Assembly (NCBI GenBank): GCA_016791425.1 | Contig: JAEUMQ010000009.1 | Coordinates: 62,001 to 126,000, forward strand | Length of the DNA stretch: 64,000 nt | Direction: 5' to 3' | DNA from: Hyphomonadaceae bacterium | Lineage (GTDB): Bacteria; Pseudomonadota; Alphaproteobacteria; Caulobacterales; Aquidulcibacteraceae | Shown: positions 1 through 10,083 of the stretch, piece by piece | How positions within the stretch are numbered: the first letter of the stretch is position 1 | Layout of the letters: each line of letters begins with the position of its first letter | Notes under the pieces: generated by a model | Database searches by the model: none | What the model was told of the DNA's origin: nothing | The model's input: the letters and a program-made list of their open reading frames with translations, nothing else | Position numbers and translations under genes: made by a program

Positions 1-215
1 TGGGCCTGCAAGCCGTCGCCGATCGCAGGATCGTGCTCCTTGAAGTGTGCCGCCGCGTACATGGCATGGGCGCCCCCTACGTCGCCGCGCGCGAACGCTT
101 GGTTCAAGAAGGCCGCCGCCACGCCGCGGGTGCGATCGACCGTCTCGGCGCGGCCTTCGGACATGAACGCGAACGCGAACACCGCCGCTAGAAGAATGCG
201 TCGCATCGTTGCCAT
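1..215 (-). CDS. Secreted SnoaL/NTF2-like protein, 3' end cut by window edge
   Basis: Reading leftward from an ATG whose A is at 215, the frame stays open to the window edge for about 71 codons. The N-terminus MATMRRILLAAVFAFAFMSEGRAE is a typical Sec signal peptide (charged start, hydrophobic core, A-x-A-like cleavage near residue 22). The mature part begins with an NTF2/SnoaL-like opening (helix with FLNQAF, then ARGDVGGAHAMYAAAHFKEHDP). SnoaL-like proteins are small cone-shaped alpha+beta folds acting as isomerases, cyclases or ligand-binding modules; which applies here cannot be told. It lies downstream of the aromatic-acid transporter gene on the same strand (gap 110 bp), and a second SnoaL-like domain occurs at 5472-6449, so a link with the aromatic module is plausible but inferred. 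The fold call rests on a short segment. Confidence 0.6.
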   Translation of the reverse strand, partial: MATMRRILLAAVFAFAFMSEGRAETVDRTRGVAAAFLNQAFARGDVGGAHAMYAAAHFKEHDPAIGDGLQA

Positions 216-325
216 CTCCAACAAGGCGCTTATTGCCCAAAGCGCCCGCATCGGCAATCAATCCGAGCGGCGTCGAACGCCTTGTCCTGACTGCGTGTGT
301 GGTCCCGCCTTTCGCAGCCTATCGG

Positions 326-1675
326 TCAGTTAGGGGCGACGGACGGTGCGCTTCGCTTCGGCGCCGTCGCGGCGCCGGCGATCAGCAGCAGGAACGTCAA
401 CATCGATAATCCGGCGACGGCGGAGAAGAACGCCGAGGGGCCGACGATCTCGACGATCTGGGCGCCGAAAAAGGAGCCGCAAATGGCGCCGACACGTCCG
501 CTGGTGGCTGCGAACCCGAGGCCGGTGGCGCGCACCGCGTCAGGAAACGTCGCCGCCGCGTGCGCGAAGAGCGACGTCATGACGCCGTTCAACAGGAAGC
601 CGGCGACGGCGATGGCGCCGTAGAACCGGAAGCTCGCAAGCCCGTCGCCAAGCGCCGCGGGCGAGGCGGGCAGAGCGAACGTCAATGCAGCGATGGCGCA
701 TGCGGATCCGAGGATGTAGCTCAACGCGATGGGTCGGGTGCCGAAGGCGCTCATGAGCACGCCAGCGACGATGATGCCGGCCATGCCGGACGTCGCGAAG
801 ACGGAAAGCACGACCCCGGCGAGCGAAGGGGAGAACCCGTTGCGCGTGAACAAGGCCGGCATCCAACCGAAGATGAGGCTGATCGAGATGTACGCAAAGA
901 AGAAGCCCGCAAAGATCGAGAGGATCTCAATGCTGCGCTCGCTTAGGAGCGCGCCGATGCCGGCCCGTCGCGTCTTTGGGCCCGCGGTCTCCGGGCGCGC
1001 CTCCATCGCAAAGCGCGCCAAAACCCTTTGCAGCTGCTGGCGTCGTTCCGGAAATCTGGCGAGGTAGGTTGGCGATTCCGGGAGCACCGCCAATGCGATG
1101 ATCGCCACGACGAACGGCAGCAGGCCAAATACGAGGTACATGGCGCGCCAGCCAAACGCAGGCAGCATCGCCGCCGCGCTCAGTCCTGCGAGTGCAACCC
1201 CGAGCGGCGCTGTGAGGATCGCGAGCGACACGCCGAGGGGCCGCAGTCGGGCGGGAAGGATCTCGCTGATCAGGGCCAGGGCCGGCGGCAACGTGCCGCC
1301 AAGCCCGATCCCGGCCAAGACGCGGGCGATTGCGATTTCCTCGGGCGTGCGTGCGACGAGAGTCGCGAGCATGAACGTTCCGAACCAAGCGACGCCGAGC
1401 AACATCGTCGGGCGACGTCCAATGACGTCAGCCGCCAGGCCGCCGGTTGCGGCGCCTATCGCCGAGCCCAGGTGCCCAGCCGCCATAGCGGCGCCGAAAG
1501 CCGATAGAGGAAGGCCCCAATCGGCGGCGATCGCCGACACCGTGACGCCCAGCATCTGCACATCGACGCCATCGACCGTAAGGAGAAGAGCGACCACAGC
1601 CACGACGACCGCGTGAGCGGCGGTAAAGTTGCCGCCACCCTTTTCGGCTGGATCCGTCACAGGGGGCGACTGCAT
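326..1675 (-). CDS. MFS transporter, aromatic acid:H+ symporter (AAHS) type
   Basis: A 449-residue major facilitator protein with about twelve hydrophobic segments. After a polar N-terminus, TM1 carries DGVDVQMLG, matching the conserved DG-D signature of the AAHS family (PcaK/BenK/MhpT types). The loop between TM2 and TM3 has the MFS motif as GGLAADVIGRRPTM. The central loop (about residues 205-235) is basic and charged. AAHS carriers import benzoates, hydroxybenzoates or phenylpropanoids with protons across the inner membrane. It is divergent from the MarR regulator gene at 1823, and the ring-oxidising enzymes lie beyond that, so it probably imports their substrate. The substrate itself cannot be read from sequence. 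Confidence 0.85.
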   Translation of the reverse strand: MQSPPVTDPAEKGGGNFTAAHAVVVAVVALLLTVDGVDVQMLGVTVSAIAADWGLPLSAFGAAMAAGHLGSAIGAATGGLAADVIGRRPTMLLGVAWFGTFMLATLVARTPEEIAIARVLAGIGLGGTLPPALALISEILPARLRPLGVSLAILTAPLGVALAGLSAAAMLPAFGWRAMYLVFGLLPFVVAIIALAVLPESPTYLARFPERRQQLQRVLARFAMEARPETAGPKTRRAGIGALLSERSIEILSIFAGFFFAYISISLIFGWMPALFTRNGFSPSLAGVVLSVFATSGMAGIIVAGVLMSAFGTRPIALSYILGSACAIAALTFALPASPAALGDGLASFRFYGAIAVAGFLLNGVMTSLFAHAAATFPDAVRATGLGFAATSGRVGAICGSFFGAQIVEIVGPSAFFSAVAGLSMLTFLLLIAGAATAPKRSAPSVAPN

Positions 1676-1750
1676 CCGATAACACCCCAGTCTGACGGCG
1701 CGCCCTTGATTAGGGGATCATCGCCTCGATCATCCCTGATTGCGCCGAGT

Positions 1751-1768
1751 TAGGTAGTATGCTACTTA
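1751..1768. promoter_or_regulatory. Candidate MarR operator in the divergent promoter region
   Basis: The sequence TAGGTAGTATGCTACTTA is an imperfect inverted repeat: 7 of 9 base pairs match around its centre. It lies in an AT-richer island between the divergent transporter (start 1675) and MarR regulator (start 1823). MarR proteins bind 16-20 bp palindromes of this kind and commonly repress both flanking genes until an aromatic ligand is bound. The assignment to this regulator is inferred from position. Confidence 0.5.
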
Positions 1769-1822
1769 TTATCTGCGGTCAACAAATTCGCGGCGGCGCC
1801 GTTGCGTCCGCGCAGACGGGAA

Positions 1823-2386
1823 ATGAGCGGCATGCCCTTCGTGTTTCATGACGCGCCGGGTTTCTTGATCCGGCGGCTCCATCAGATCTCGGTGTCGGTC
1901 CTCGAGGCGCGGCTCAGCGATGCCGGTCTCGATCTGACGCCGGTGCAAGTGGCGGCGTTGAGCGCGCTCAGCTTATGCCCGGATATCGATCAGGTGACTC
2001 TCGCGGGGGTCATCGCCTACGACCGCGTGACGATCGGCGGCGTCGTGGGGCGGCTCGTCGATAAGGGCTACGTGTCGCGCAGCGCCAGCCCGCACGACCG
2101 CCGCGCCTTCCAGCTGGCGCTCACGCGTTCTGGCCGCGCCATCCTCCGGGACGCGGAGGCGATCGCCGTCGGGCTCGAAGAAGAAGTTCTCGGCGGGTTG
2201 ACCGCGCGCGAGCGCGAGATCTTCAAGACGCTGCTCAAGAAGACCGCCGACGCGGGAAACGAAAAGAGCCGAGCGCCGCTTCGCATGGGGCCAGCGCTCA
2301 CTGCCGAGAGGGATGCGCGCAACGAGGCGCCGACGATACGTTTAGTGGCGTCGCCCCGTCGGAGGAGCAAGCTGTCGCGCGAATGA
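1823..2386 (+). CDS. MarR-family transcriptional regulator
   Basis: A 187-residue winged-helix protein. The MarR fold is recognisable: LTPVQVAALSAL (helix before the HTH), DQVTLAGVIAYDRVTIGGVVGRLVDKGYVSR (recognition helix region), then the wing SASPHDRRAFQLALTRSG with the conserved DRR. MarR proteins act as dimers in the cytoplasm and usually derepress catabolic or efflux genes when aromatics bind. A TTG at 1802 would extend the frame, but ATG at 1823 or 1832 fits the family better; no strong ribosome site decides between them. The C-terminal 45 residues after the dimerisation helix are basic and poorly conserved in character. The gene is divergent from the transporter and is followed within 43 bp by the Rieske oxygenase, so it is probably the local regulator. 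Confidence 0.85.
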   Translation: MSGMPFVFHDAPGFLIRRLHQISVSVLEARLSDAGLDLTPVQVAALSALSLCPDIDQVTLAGVIAYDRVTIGGVVGRLVDKGYVSRSASPHDRRAFQLALTRSGRAILRDAEAIAVGLEEEVLGGLTAREREIFKTLLKKTADAGNEKSRAPLRMGPALTAERDARNEAPTIRLVASPRRRSKLSRE

Positions 2387-2429
2387 TGCGCGGAGAGGAA
2401 ACAAGCCAAGTAAGTTTCTGAGGTGCACC

Positions 2430-3482
2430 ATGCAGTATCTGCGCAATTGTTGGTACATGGCCGATTGGTCGGACTCGTTGGCCAAAGGCCAGATCGCGGC
2501 CATCACCCTTCTTGAAGAGCCGATCGCGCTCTATCGCAAGAGCGACGGCGCCGCCGCGGCGCTCGAGGATCGCTGCGCCCACCGTCTGGCGCCGCTTTCA
2601 ATCGGGCGCATTGAAGGTGACGATCTGCGCTGCATGTATCACGGGCTGAAGTTCGCGCCGGACGGGCAATGCAACGAAATACCCGGACAGGCGCACATAT
2701 CGAGCAAGGTATGCGTTCGCAGCTATCCGGTCGTCGAGAAGCACGGCGCGGTCTGGATTTGGATGGGCAGGCCGGATTCGCCGGACGCATCGCTGATCCC
2801 GGACATCGTCGGCCCTGACGACCCCGATTGGGCCGTGCAAACGTCCACCCTGGATTTCGACGCGAATGCGGCGCTGATCGCCGACAACCTCTTGGACCTC
2901 AGTCACGCGGCATGGGTGCACGGCGCGAGCTTCGGCGGGGGAAACAAAGAGAGCATCGACATTCAGAAATCGTCAGAGCCGGCGACCGAGGTGGAGCAGC
3001 TCGAACGCGGCTTACGCCTGCGCCGCTGGCATGCCGGTCGCCCGAGCAATCCCTACATGGACACGGGGCCCACCGACGACCTCGTCATCAACGAGTTCCT
3101 GGCGCCGGGCGTGTTCATCCTGCGTGTGCGTTGCTACAAGCCTGGCGTCCAGCAACGCAGACCGAATGAAGAGATTCCCGACGAGGAGCCGCTGCTCATG
3201 CGCTCCACCTCGCAGATGATCACGCCGACGACCGAAGGCAAGGCGAAGTTCTTCTTCACGTTCGGCCCGTGGGCGAAAGCGGCGTCGTACGCGCGCGTGA
3301 TGTTCGACATTGGCGAACGCGCCTTCAAGGAGGATCGGTTCTTCATCGAAGCCCAGCAGGCGATGATGCGCCGCTCGCCGGAGAGAAAGCCGATCAACCT
3401 GTCCATGGACGCGCCGCTCGTGCGCTACCAGGGCATACTCAAGGGTTTGCTCGAGCAGGATCGCGTCGCTCAGCAAGCCTGA
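2430..3482 (+). CDS. Rieske non-heme iron oxygenase, VanA/PaO-like large subunit
   Basis: A 350-residue oxygenase. The Rieske [2Fe-2S] ligands are visible as C49-x-H51 (CAHR) and C68-x2-H71 (CMYHGLKF). The mononuclear iron site is N-x2-D-x2-H-x4-H, with D156, H159 and H164 in NLLDLSHAAWVH. Length and the opening YLRNCWYMADW match the vanillate O-demethylase/dicamba demethylase branch, whose members O-demethylate or hydroxylate substituted aromatics. The exact substrate is unknown. Such enzymes need a separate ferredoxin reductase (VanB type), and none is encoded in this window, so electrons must come from elsewhere. The gene sits between the MarR regulator and the FAD hydroxylase, 20 bp upstream of the latter, in an apparent operon. 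Confidence 0.85.
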   Translation: MQYLRNCWYMADWSDSLAKGQIAAITLLEEPIALYRKSDGAAAALEDRCAHRLAPLSIGRIEGDDLRCMYHGLKFAPDGQCNEIPGQAHISSKVCVRSYPVVEKHGAVWIWMGRPDSPDASLIPDIVGPDDPDWAVQTSTLDFDANAALIADNLLDLSHAAWVHGASFGGGNKESIDIQKSSEPATEVEQLERGLRLRRWHAGRPSNPYMDTGPTDDLVINEFLAPGVFILRVRCYKPGVQQRRPNEEIPDEEPLLMRSTSQMITPTTEGKAKFFFTFGPWAKAASYARVMFDIGERAFKEDRFFIEAQQAMMRRSPERKPINLSMDAPLVRYQGILKGLLEQDRVAQQA

Positions 3483-3502
3483 GATCGCGTGAAGAAGAGG
3501 CC

Positions 3503-5416
3503 ATGCAGTTCCATCTCGACGGCTATCGAACGGGCGATCCTCACGAAGCGCCGGAATCCGCTCGCGCGAAGGCGCGATCTGCGGAATCGGGCCCTCCGGG
3601 CGAGGTGGACGTGCTGATCGTGGGCTGCGGGCCCGCCGGCCTGACGCTGGCCGCCCAGCTCTCGGCATTTCCGGAGATCGAGACCTGCATCGTCGAGCGG
3701 GAGCCCGGCCCGCTCATGCTCGGCAGGGCCGACGGCGTGGCCTGCCGCACAGTGGAGATGTTCAATGCTTTCGGTTTCGCCGAGCAGGTTCTCAAGGAGG
3801 CGTATTGGGTCAACGAAACCGCATTCTGGCGAACCCACGAGAATCCCGCGGATGGCATCTATCGCAGCGGCCGCATCCAAGACACCGAAGACGGCCTATC
3901 CGAATTTCCACATGTGATCCTGAACCAGGCTCGCGTACATCATTTCTATCTCGAGAAGATGCGTCGTTCGCCCACGAGACTTGAGCCGTGGTATTCCCGC
4001 ACGCTGGTTGATCTGCACATCGATCCGGAGTCTCAGAGGCCGGTGACCGCGCATTTCACGGTGACCGGACCCGACGGCGGTCTCGTCAAAGAGGCAGTGC
4101 GCGCCCGCTATGTGGTCGGCTGCGACGGCGCACGCAGCGTCGTGCGCGACGCACTCGGCTTGAGGCTGGAGGGCGATTCCGCCAACCAGGCCTGGGGCGT
4201 GATGGACGTTCTTGCAACGACCGATTTCCCGGACATCCGTCTGAAGTGCGTGATCAATTCGGCTAAGGGCGGCGCCGTCGTGCTGATCCCGCGCGAAGGC
4301 GGCTATCTCGTTCGCATCTATGTCGAGATGGACAAGCTGGGCGCCGACGAGCGGGTCGGCGCGCGCAACATCACCATCGACCAGATCATCTCCGCCGCGA
4401 ACGAGGTCTTCTGTCCCTACCGCATCGATGTGAAGGAGGTGGCCTGGTGGTCGGTCTACGAGATCGGCCAGCGCGTCTGCAATCGCTTCGACGATGTTCC
4501 GGAGGGCGCGGTAGAGGCGCGCGCGCCGCGCGTGTTCATCGCCGGCGACGCGTGCCACACGCACAGCCCCAAGGCCGGTCAAGGCATGAATGTGTCCATG
4601 CAGGACGCATTCAATCTCGGTTGGAAGCTTGCCCATGTCCTCAGGGGGCTGGCCGATCCCGCGCTGCTGAAGACCTATTCGCAGGAGCGCCAGGCGGTCG
4701 CCAAGGAATTGATCGATTTCGATCGCGAATGGGCGTCGCTGCTGACCGCGGCCTCAAAGGGCGAAGGCGTCGATGCGTCGGAGGTTGAGCGCTATTTCGT
4801 CCGGCACGGCCGCTATACCGCGGGAACAGCGACGCGATACAGGCCTTCGATCCTCACCGGCGCGTCGGACCACCAGCATCTCGCGACAGGCCTTGTCGTC
4901 GGCGCGCGCTTTCATTCCGCGCCCGTGATCAGGCTGAGCGACGCGAAGCCGATGCAATTGGGGCACGTCGTCGAGGCCGATGGCCGCTGGCGGCTCTTCC
5001 TGTTCGCGGGAAGCGACGATGTCGCCTCGTCGTTGCAATCAATCGCGCCCCTGTGCGACTTCCTTGCAGGCGGCCCCGCTTCTCCCGTCGTCCGCTACAC
5101 GCCGCGAAGCGCAGACCTCGACTCGGTGTTCGATGTCCGCGCGATCTTCCCCGTTCCTCACCGCGCGTTGGACATCGGCCTGCTGCCCGACCTGCTGTTG
5201 CCGAGGAAGGGCCGTCTGGCCTTGCGCGACTACGAAAAGGCGTTCTGCATCGACCCCGACCGCGACATCTACGCGCTGAGGGGCATCGACCGGCGCAAAG
5301 GATGCCTCGTCGTCGTGCGACCGGACCAGTTTGTCAGTCAGGTTCTGCCCCTCGATGCGTTCGGTGCGTTGTCCGATCTGTTCGACGCGATCTTGATGCG
5401 GCCGGTGGTTGTCTGA
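3503..5416 (+). CDS. FAD-dependent aromatic hydroxylase (3-hydroxybenzoate 4-monooxygenase / phenol hydroxylase family)
   Basis: A 637-residue flavoprotein monooxygenase. The FAD-binding GxGxxG is G41-C-G-P-A-G46, the DG motif is C207-D208-G209-A-R, and the GD motif is at D349 within IAGDACHTHSPKAGQGMNVSMQDA. A C-terminal thioredoxin-like domain (about residues 440-637) is typical of phenol 2-monooxygenase and the 3-hydroxybenzoate 4-hydroxylase MobA (about 639 residues), which makes protocatechuate with NADPH and O2. The ATG at 3503 follows a purine-rich GAAGAAGAGG ribosome site; the longer frame upstream overlaps the Rieske gene and is not needed. With the Rieske oxygenase it probably converts a methoxylated or substituted benzoate toward a ring-cleavage substrate. 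No ring-cleavage dioxygenase is in the window. Confidence 0.8.
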   Translation: MQFHLDGYRTGDPHEAPESARAKARSAESGPPGEVDVLIVGCGPAGLTLAAQLSAFPEIETCIVEREPGPLMLGRADGVACRTVEMFNAFGFAEQVLKEAYWVNETAFWRTHENPADGIYRSGRIQDTEDGLSEFPHVILNQARVHHFYLEKMRRSPTRLEPWYSRTLVDLHIDPESQRPVTAHFTVTGPDGGLVKEAVRARYVVGCDGARSVVRDALGLRLEGDSANQAWGVMDVLATTDFPDIRLKCVINSAKGGAVVLIPREGGYLVRIYVEMDKLGADERVGARNITIDQIISAANEVFCPYRIDVKEVAWWSVYEIGQRVCNRFDDVPEGAVEARAPRVFIAGDACHTHSPKAGQGMNVSMQDAFNLGWKLAHVLRGLADPALLKTYSQERQAVAKELIDFDREWASLLTAASKGEGVDASEVERYFVRHGRYTAGTATRYRPSILTGASDHQHLATGLVVGARFHSAPVIRLSDAKPMQLGHVVEADGRWRLFLFAGSDDVASSLQSIAPLCDFLAGGPASPVVRYTPRSADLDSVFDVRAIFPVPHRALDIGLLPDLLLPRKGRLALRDYEKAFCIDPDRDIYALRGIDRRKGCLVVVRPDQFVSQVLPLDAFGALSDLFDAILMRPVVV

Positions 5417-5471
5417 TGCTTCCGCGCCAACGCCTGCGCTGCGCGGGCCGTGAAACAAACAGGAGGGATCG

Positions 5472-6449
5472 ATGGCGGAGGCGCAAACGGCGAAGGCCGG
5501 CGACCGGACGTTCGGGATCATCGTCTACGCGGCGCAGTTCTTCTTCGGCGGCTGGTTTCTCTATAACGGCCTCAACTACTTCATAGAGTTCTTCCCGCAA
5601 CCTCACGGCTCGTCGGCCATATCGCGCGAATTGATCGGCGCGCTCATGCACTCGGGCATGTTTGCGGTGGTCAAGGCCATCGAGGTGGTCGTTGGGGTCG
5701 CGCTGCTGGCCAATCGCTTCGTTCCGCTGGCGGCCGTTCTTGGCTTTCCGGTGACCTATTCGATCGCCCACCTGAACATCGTCGCGAACGGCGATGCGTT
5801 CAGCATCGGTGTGGGGATCGTCTTCACGGCGCTGAACGCGCTCATCGCTCTTGGTCGCCTCGACCGGTTCCTGCCGATGCTCGCGTTCGATAGCGGCGAT
5901 CCAAGCGCGGCCGGTCTGCGGACGTTCCTGGCGGGAACTGGAACGGCCCCGGCGAAGAGCGCGATGAGGCCGCTCGCGCATCTTGCCTGCATCGTCGCTG
6001 GCTTGCTTGCGCCGATCGGCGTCGAGGCATGGACGACATCACCCATCGGCCCGCGCAGTCAGGCGCATTATGCCGCGGTCGCGAACGCTTCTAAGAGTGC
6101 TCGGGACGTCGCGCTTGCCTTCGACAGACTCGTGTTCGACGAGGGCAAGCCGCAGGAGGCCGCCGAACGGTTCCTCGCGCCCGACATCGCCGACCATATC
6201 TCGAGCGCACGGGGCGCGCGGGCGTCAATGGTGGCGATGCTGCGCGGCGGCGCGTGGCCGGACGGCGTCGAGCGTACCCTTCGTCATGTCGTCTCGGAGG
6301 GCGACGTCGTGATGATGCACTACGATCTCCGCCTGCCTGGCGACGTCGGGGCGGTTCCCACCGTCGAGATTTTCCGCGTCAGCAGCGGCCGGATCGTCGA
6401 GCACTGGAGCATCGCCGAGGGCGCGGCAAGCGCGCCAACTGACGGGTAA
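5472..6449 (+). CDS. DoxX-like membrane domain fused to a SnoaL-like domain
   Basis: A 325-residue protein in two parts. Residues about 15-140 hold four hydrophobic segments with the layout of DoxX-like proteins ([40 protein letters not shown]; a third and fourth around residues 85-125). A further hydrophobic stretch at about 168-185 may be a membrane anchor. Residues about 205-320 form a SnoaL/NTF2-like domain ([26 protein letters not shown] then ADHI, and the end [20 protein letters not shown], typical of SnoaL-like cyclases/hydrolases). The ATG at 5472 follows AGGAGG. It follows the FAD hydroxylase by 55 bp in the aromatic operon. DoxX proteins are linked to quinone or thiosulfate metabolism, but no function is established for this fusion. 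Confidence 0.75.
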   Translation: MAEAQTAKAGDRTFGIIVYAAQFFFGGWFLYNGLNYFIEFFPQPHGSSAISRELIGALMHSGMFAVVKAIEVVVGVALLANRFVPLAAVLGFPVTYSIAHLNIVANGDAFSIGVGIVFTALNALIALGRLDRFLPMLAFDSGDPSAAGLRTFLAGTGTAPAKSAMRPLAHLACIVAGLLAPIGVEAWTTSPIGPRSQAHYAAVANASKSARDVALAFDRLVFDEGKPQEAAERFLAPDIADHISSARGARASMVAMLRGGAWPDGVERTLRHVVSEGDVVMMHYDLRLPGDVGAVPTVEIFRVSSGRIVEHWSIAEGAASAPTDG

Positions 6450-6726
6450 GCGGACGCGCCTCGATGCAGGGCGCACCATGGCATGCGCGAGCGGCGGCCC
6501 GGCAAGCCAGCCGCAACCTCAATGCGAGCGAGCCAAGGGCGCCGACGTTCCGTGGGAACGAACGCGGACCGGTCCATCCAGCTTGCGGCCGAGCTCTGCC
6601 TGGATGCGGCCCCGGCGCCTTTTTCCACCGCTTGAGCGCCCAAATCCCGGTCCGCCCTGCATAATTCCGCGGCGCCTTGCCGCGCGCGGTGGCGCGCCCG
6701 CCGGCGAACCACCCTACAATGGCGCC

Positions 6727-9700
6727 ATGGCGATCATCGCGGGCGTGCGCCACCTCACGCATTATTCCTACGACCGGCCTGTCCTCCTGGGGCCTCAGAT
6801 CATCCGGCTGCGCCCCGCGCCGCACTCGCGCACGCGCGTCGTCAGCCACTCGCTCAAGGTCTCTCCGGCCGGCCATTTCGTGAACCATCAGCAGGATCCG
6901 TACGGCAACTGGCTCGCGCGCTTCGTCTTCCCCGAGCCTGTCCGCGAGCTGAAGATCGAGGTCGATCTCGTCGCCGACATGTCGGTCTACAATCCGTTTG
7001 ATTTCTTCGTCGAAGAGCAGGCGACGCGCTGGCCGTTCGCCTATCCCGAGGAGATCGCCGACGACCTTGCCATCTATCTGCAGCCCGATCCCGTCGGCCC
7101 GCTCCTGAAGAAGCGTCTCGCCGCGATCGATCGCAGCGAGCAGGGCACGATCGACTTTCTTGTCGCGCTCAACCGCGCGCTCGAGAGCGACATCGACTAC
7201 GTCATCCGCATGGAGCCCGGCGTGCAGACGCCGGAGGAGACGCTGAAGGCCAAGCGGGGCTCTTGCCGCGATTCCTCCTGGCTGCTCGTTCAGATGCTGC
7301 GCCATCTCGGCATCGCCGCCCGCTTCGTGTCGGGCTATCTCATCCAGCTGAAGCCCGACATCGTCGCGCTCGATGGTCCTCCGGGTACGGATCATGACTT
7401 CACCGACCTTCACGCCTGGGTCGAGGCCTATATCCCCGGCGCCGGCTGGGTCGGACTTGATCCCACGTCGGGCCTGCTGACCGGCGAGAGCCACATTCCG
7501 CTCGCCGCCACGCCGCATTTCCGCAACGCCGCCCCGATCAGCGGCGGCCTCACCGGCAATCCCCAGGTCGCGTTCAAGTTCGACATGAAGGTCGAGCGCC
7601 TGGCCGAACACCCGCGCATCACCAGGCCCTTCTCCGATGCAGCCTGGGCCGAACTCGACGCGCTCGGCCGCAGGATCGATGCCGCGCTGGAGGAAGGCGA
7701 CGTCCGCCTCACCATGGGCGGCGAACCGACCTTCGTCTCGATCGACGATTTCGAAGCCGCCGAATGGAACACCGCCGCCGTCGGTCCCGCCAAGCGCGCG
7801 CTCGCCGACGAGCTTATCCGCCGTCTGCGCGACCGTTTCGCGCCGAATGGCTTCCTCCATTACGGCCAGGGCAAATGGTATCCCGGCGAAAGCCTGCCGC
7901 GCTGGACGTTCTCGCTCTATTGGCGCCGCGATGGAAAGCCGATCTGGAAGAATGCGGGCCTCGTCGCAACCGAGGACGCCAAGACAGGAGCAGGGCCGAA
8001 GGAAGCCGAAGCTTTTCTGCAGCGCGTCGCCGCTTCCCTCGGCATCGAGCAGGAGATGGTCGAGCCGGCCTACGAAGATCCGGCCGTCTGGGTGCTGAAG
8101 GAAGGCAATCTTCCCGACAACGTCTCGCCCGACAATTCCAAGCTCGACGATCCTGAAGAGCGCGCCCGCATCGCGCGCGTGTTCGAGCGCGGCCTCACCG
8201 AACCGGCGGGCTTCGTGCTGCCGATTCAACGCTGGCAGGCGCGCGCGTCCAAGTCCGCGCCCGGCGCGCCGAAATGGCGCTCCGAGAAATGGAAGCTGCG
8301 TCGCGGCCGCATGTTCCTCGTGCCGGGCGATTCACCGGTCGGTTTCCGCCTGCCGCTCGCCGCGCTGCCTTGGACGCCGCCAGCGCTCTATCCCTACATC
8401 AACATCGTCGATCCCACCGTTCCGCGCGGACCGCTCCCCGAACAGACGCTCGCGCAAGCGGACGGCTATTCCGACGAGCGCCGCTTCCAGGAAGTCGTCG
8501 CCAAAACCGGCGCCGAAGCCGGACAGGAGATCGTCGAGCAGAGCCTCGACACGATCGGCGGCGTCGTGCGCACCGCGCTTTCGGTGGAGCCGCGCGACGG
8601 ACGCCTCTGCGTTTTCATGCCGCCGGTCGAGGCGCTGGAGGATTATCTCGATCTCATCGCCGCCGCCGAGAAGGCCGCGCGCGATCTTGATCTGCCCGTG
8701 CACATCGAAGGCTACGCCCCGCCGATCGACCCGCGCCTCAACGTCATCCGCGTCGCGCCCGATCCCGGCGTCATCGAGGTGAACATCCATCCCGCCGCCA
8801 GCTGGGACGATTGCGTCGCAACGACGAACGGCATTTACGAGGACGCGCGCCACACGCGTCTCGGCGCCGACAAATTCATGATCGACGGCCGCCACACTGG
8901 AACCGGCGGCGGCAATCATGTCGTCGTCGGCGGCGCGACCACTTTGGACTCGCCCTTTCTTCGTCGCCCCGATCTTCTCAAGAGCCTGATCCTCCATTGG
9001 CAGCGCCATCCCTCGCTCTCGTATCTCTTCTCCGGTCTCTTCATCGGTCCAACGTCGCAAGCGCCGCGCATCGACGAAGCCCGCCACGACACGCTTTATG
9101 AGCTCGAGATCGCGCTCACCCAGATTCCAGTTCCGGGCGAGGGCGAGCCGCCGCCGCCCTGGCTCGTTGACCGCCTGCTGCGCAACGCGCTGATCGACGT
9201 CGCCGGCAACACGCATCGCTCCGAGATCTGCATCGACAAGCTCTTCTCCCCCGACGGCCCCACCGGCCGCCTCGGCCTTGTCGAGTTCCGCGCCTTCGAG
9301 ATGCCGCCCGATCCGCGCATGAGCCTCGCCCAACAGCTCCTCATGCGCGCCCTCATCGCCCGCTTCTGGAGAACGCCCGCCAGCGGCGGCTTCGTGCGCT
9401 GGGGCACGAGCCTGCACGACCGCTTCATGCTGCCCGAGTTCGTCTGGCGCGACTTCCTGGAAGTGCTGGCCGATCTCTCCGCCCACGGATTTCCGATGAG
9501 CCCGGACTGGTTCAAGGCCCAGGCCGAGTTCCGCTTCCCGTTCTGCGGCGAAGTCACATACGAGGGCGCGACGCTCGAGCTCCGTCAGGCCATGGAGCCC
9601 TGGCATGTGCTGGGCGAGATGGGCGCCGTCGGCGGCACGGTCCGCTACGCCGATTCCTCCGTCGAGCGTCTGCAGGTGAAGCTCAAATCCGCCGCCCCCG

Positions 9701-10083
9701 CGCGCTACGCGGTCGCGTGCAACGGCCGCACGCTGCCGCTGACGCAAACAGAAGAGCAGGGAACGGCCGTCGCCGGCGTGCGTTTCAAGGCCTGGAAGCC
9801 GCCCGAGTCCCTTCATCCCAATTTGCCCGTGAACGCCCCGCTCGCCTTCGACATCTTCGACGCCTGGAGCGGCCGTGCGCTCGGCGGCTGCGTCTACCAT
9901 GTCGCCCATCCCGGCGGCCGCAACTACGAGACGTTCCCCGTGAACGGCTACGAAGCCGAGGCGAGGAGGCTGGCGCGCTTCGCCCCGAGCGGCCACACTG
10001 CCGGCCGCTACGCGCCGCCCGCCGAGCGCCCGAACGACCATTTCCCGCTGACGCTCGATCTGAGGCGCCCGCCCGAACTCTGA
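6727..10083 (+). CDS. Transglutaminase-like protein with DUF2126
   Basis: A 1118-residue protein, the usual length of the family. Residues 1-90 are the bacterial transglutaminase N-terminal region ([14 protein letters not shown]). The transglutaminase core follows with the triad C180 (KRGSCRDSS), H229 (DLHAWVEAY) and D245 (GLDPTSG). From about residue 300 to the end is DUF2126, including MGGEPTFVS and [12 protein letters not shown]. The ATG at 6727 starts exactly where the conserved domain begins; the longer frame upstream is low-complexity. The TGA at 10081-10083 overlaps the ATG of the next gene. The family is associated with ATP-grasp peptide ligases and is predicted to cut, transfer or ligate peptide amides in the cytoplasm. 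No biochemical function is established. Confidence 0.9.
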   Translation: MAIIAGVRHLTHYSYDRPVLLGPQIIRLRPAPHSRTRVVSHSLKVSPAGHFVNHQQDPYGNWLARFVFPEPVRELKIEVDLVADMSVYNPFDFFVEEQATRWPFAYPEEIADDLAIYLQPDPVGPLLKKRLAAIDRSEQGTIDFLVALNRALESDIDYVIRMEPGVQTPEETLKAKRGSCRDSSWLLVQMLRHLGIAARFVSGYLIQLKPDIVALDGPPGTDHDFTDLHAWVEAYIPGAGWVGLDPTSGLLTGESHIPLAATPHFRNAAPISGGLTGNPQVAFKFDMKVERLAEHPRITRPFSDAAWAELDALGRRIDAALEEGDVRLTMGGEPTFVSIDDFEAAEWNTAAVGPAKRALADELIRRLRDRFAPNGFLHYGQGKWYPGESLPRWTFSLYWRRDGKPIWKNAGLVATEDAKTGAGPKEAEAFLQRVAASLGIEQEMVEPAYEDPAVWVLKEGNLPDNVSPDNSKLDDPEERARIARVFERGLTEPAGFVLPIQRWQARASKSAPGAPKWRSEKWKLRRGRMFLVPGDSPVGFRLPLAALPWTPPALYPYINIVDPTVPRGPLPEQTLAQADGYSDERRFQEVVAKTGAEAGQEIVEQSLDTIGGVVRTALSVEPRDGRLCVFMPPVEALEDYLDLIAAAEKAARDLDLPVHIEGYAPPIDPRLNVIRVAPDPGVIEVNIHPAASWDDCVATTNGIYEDARHTRLGADKFMIDGRHTGTGGGNHVVVGGATTLDSPFLRRPDLLKSLILHWQRHPSLSYLFSGLFIGPTSQAPRIDEARHDTLYELEIALTQIPVPGEGEPPPPWLVDRLLRNALIDVAGNTHRSEICIDKLFSPDGPTGRLGLVEFRAFEMPPDPRMSLAQQLLMRALIARFWRTPASGGFVRWGTSLHDRFMLPEFVWRDFLEVLADLSAHGFPMSPDWFKAQAEFRFPFCGEVTYEGATLELRQAMEPWHVLGEMGAVGGTVRYADSSVERLQVKLKSAAPARYAVACNGRTLPLTQTEEQGTAVAGVRFKAWKPPESLHPNLPVNAPLAFDIFDAWSGRALGGCVYHVAHPGGRNYETFPVNGYEAEARRLARFAPSGHTAGRYAPPAERPNDHFPLTLDLRRPPEL

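Noticed and set aside
6379-8229. Long minus-strand frame opposite the DUF2126 gene
   Set aside because: The plus-strand gene has the transglutaminase triad; the antisense frame has no motif.
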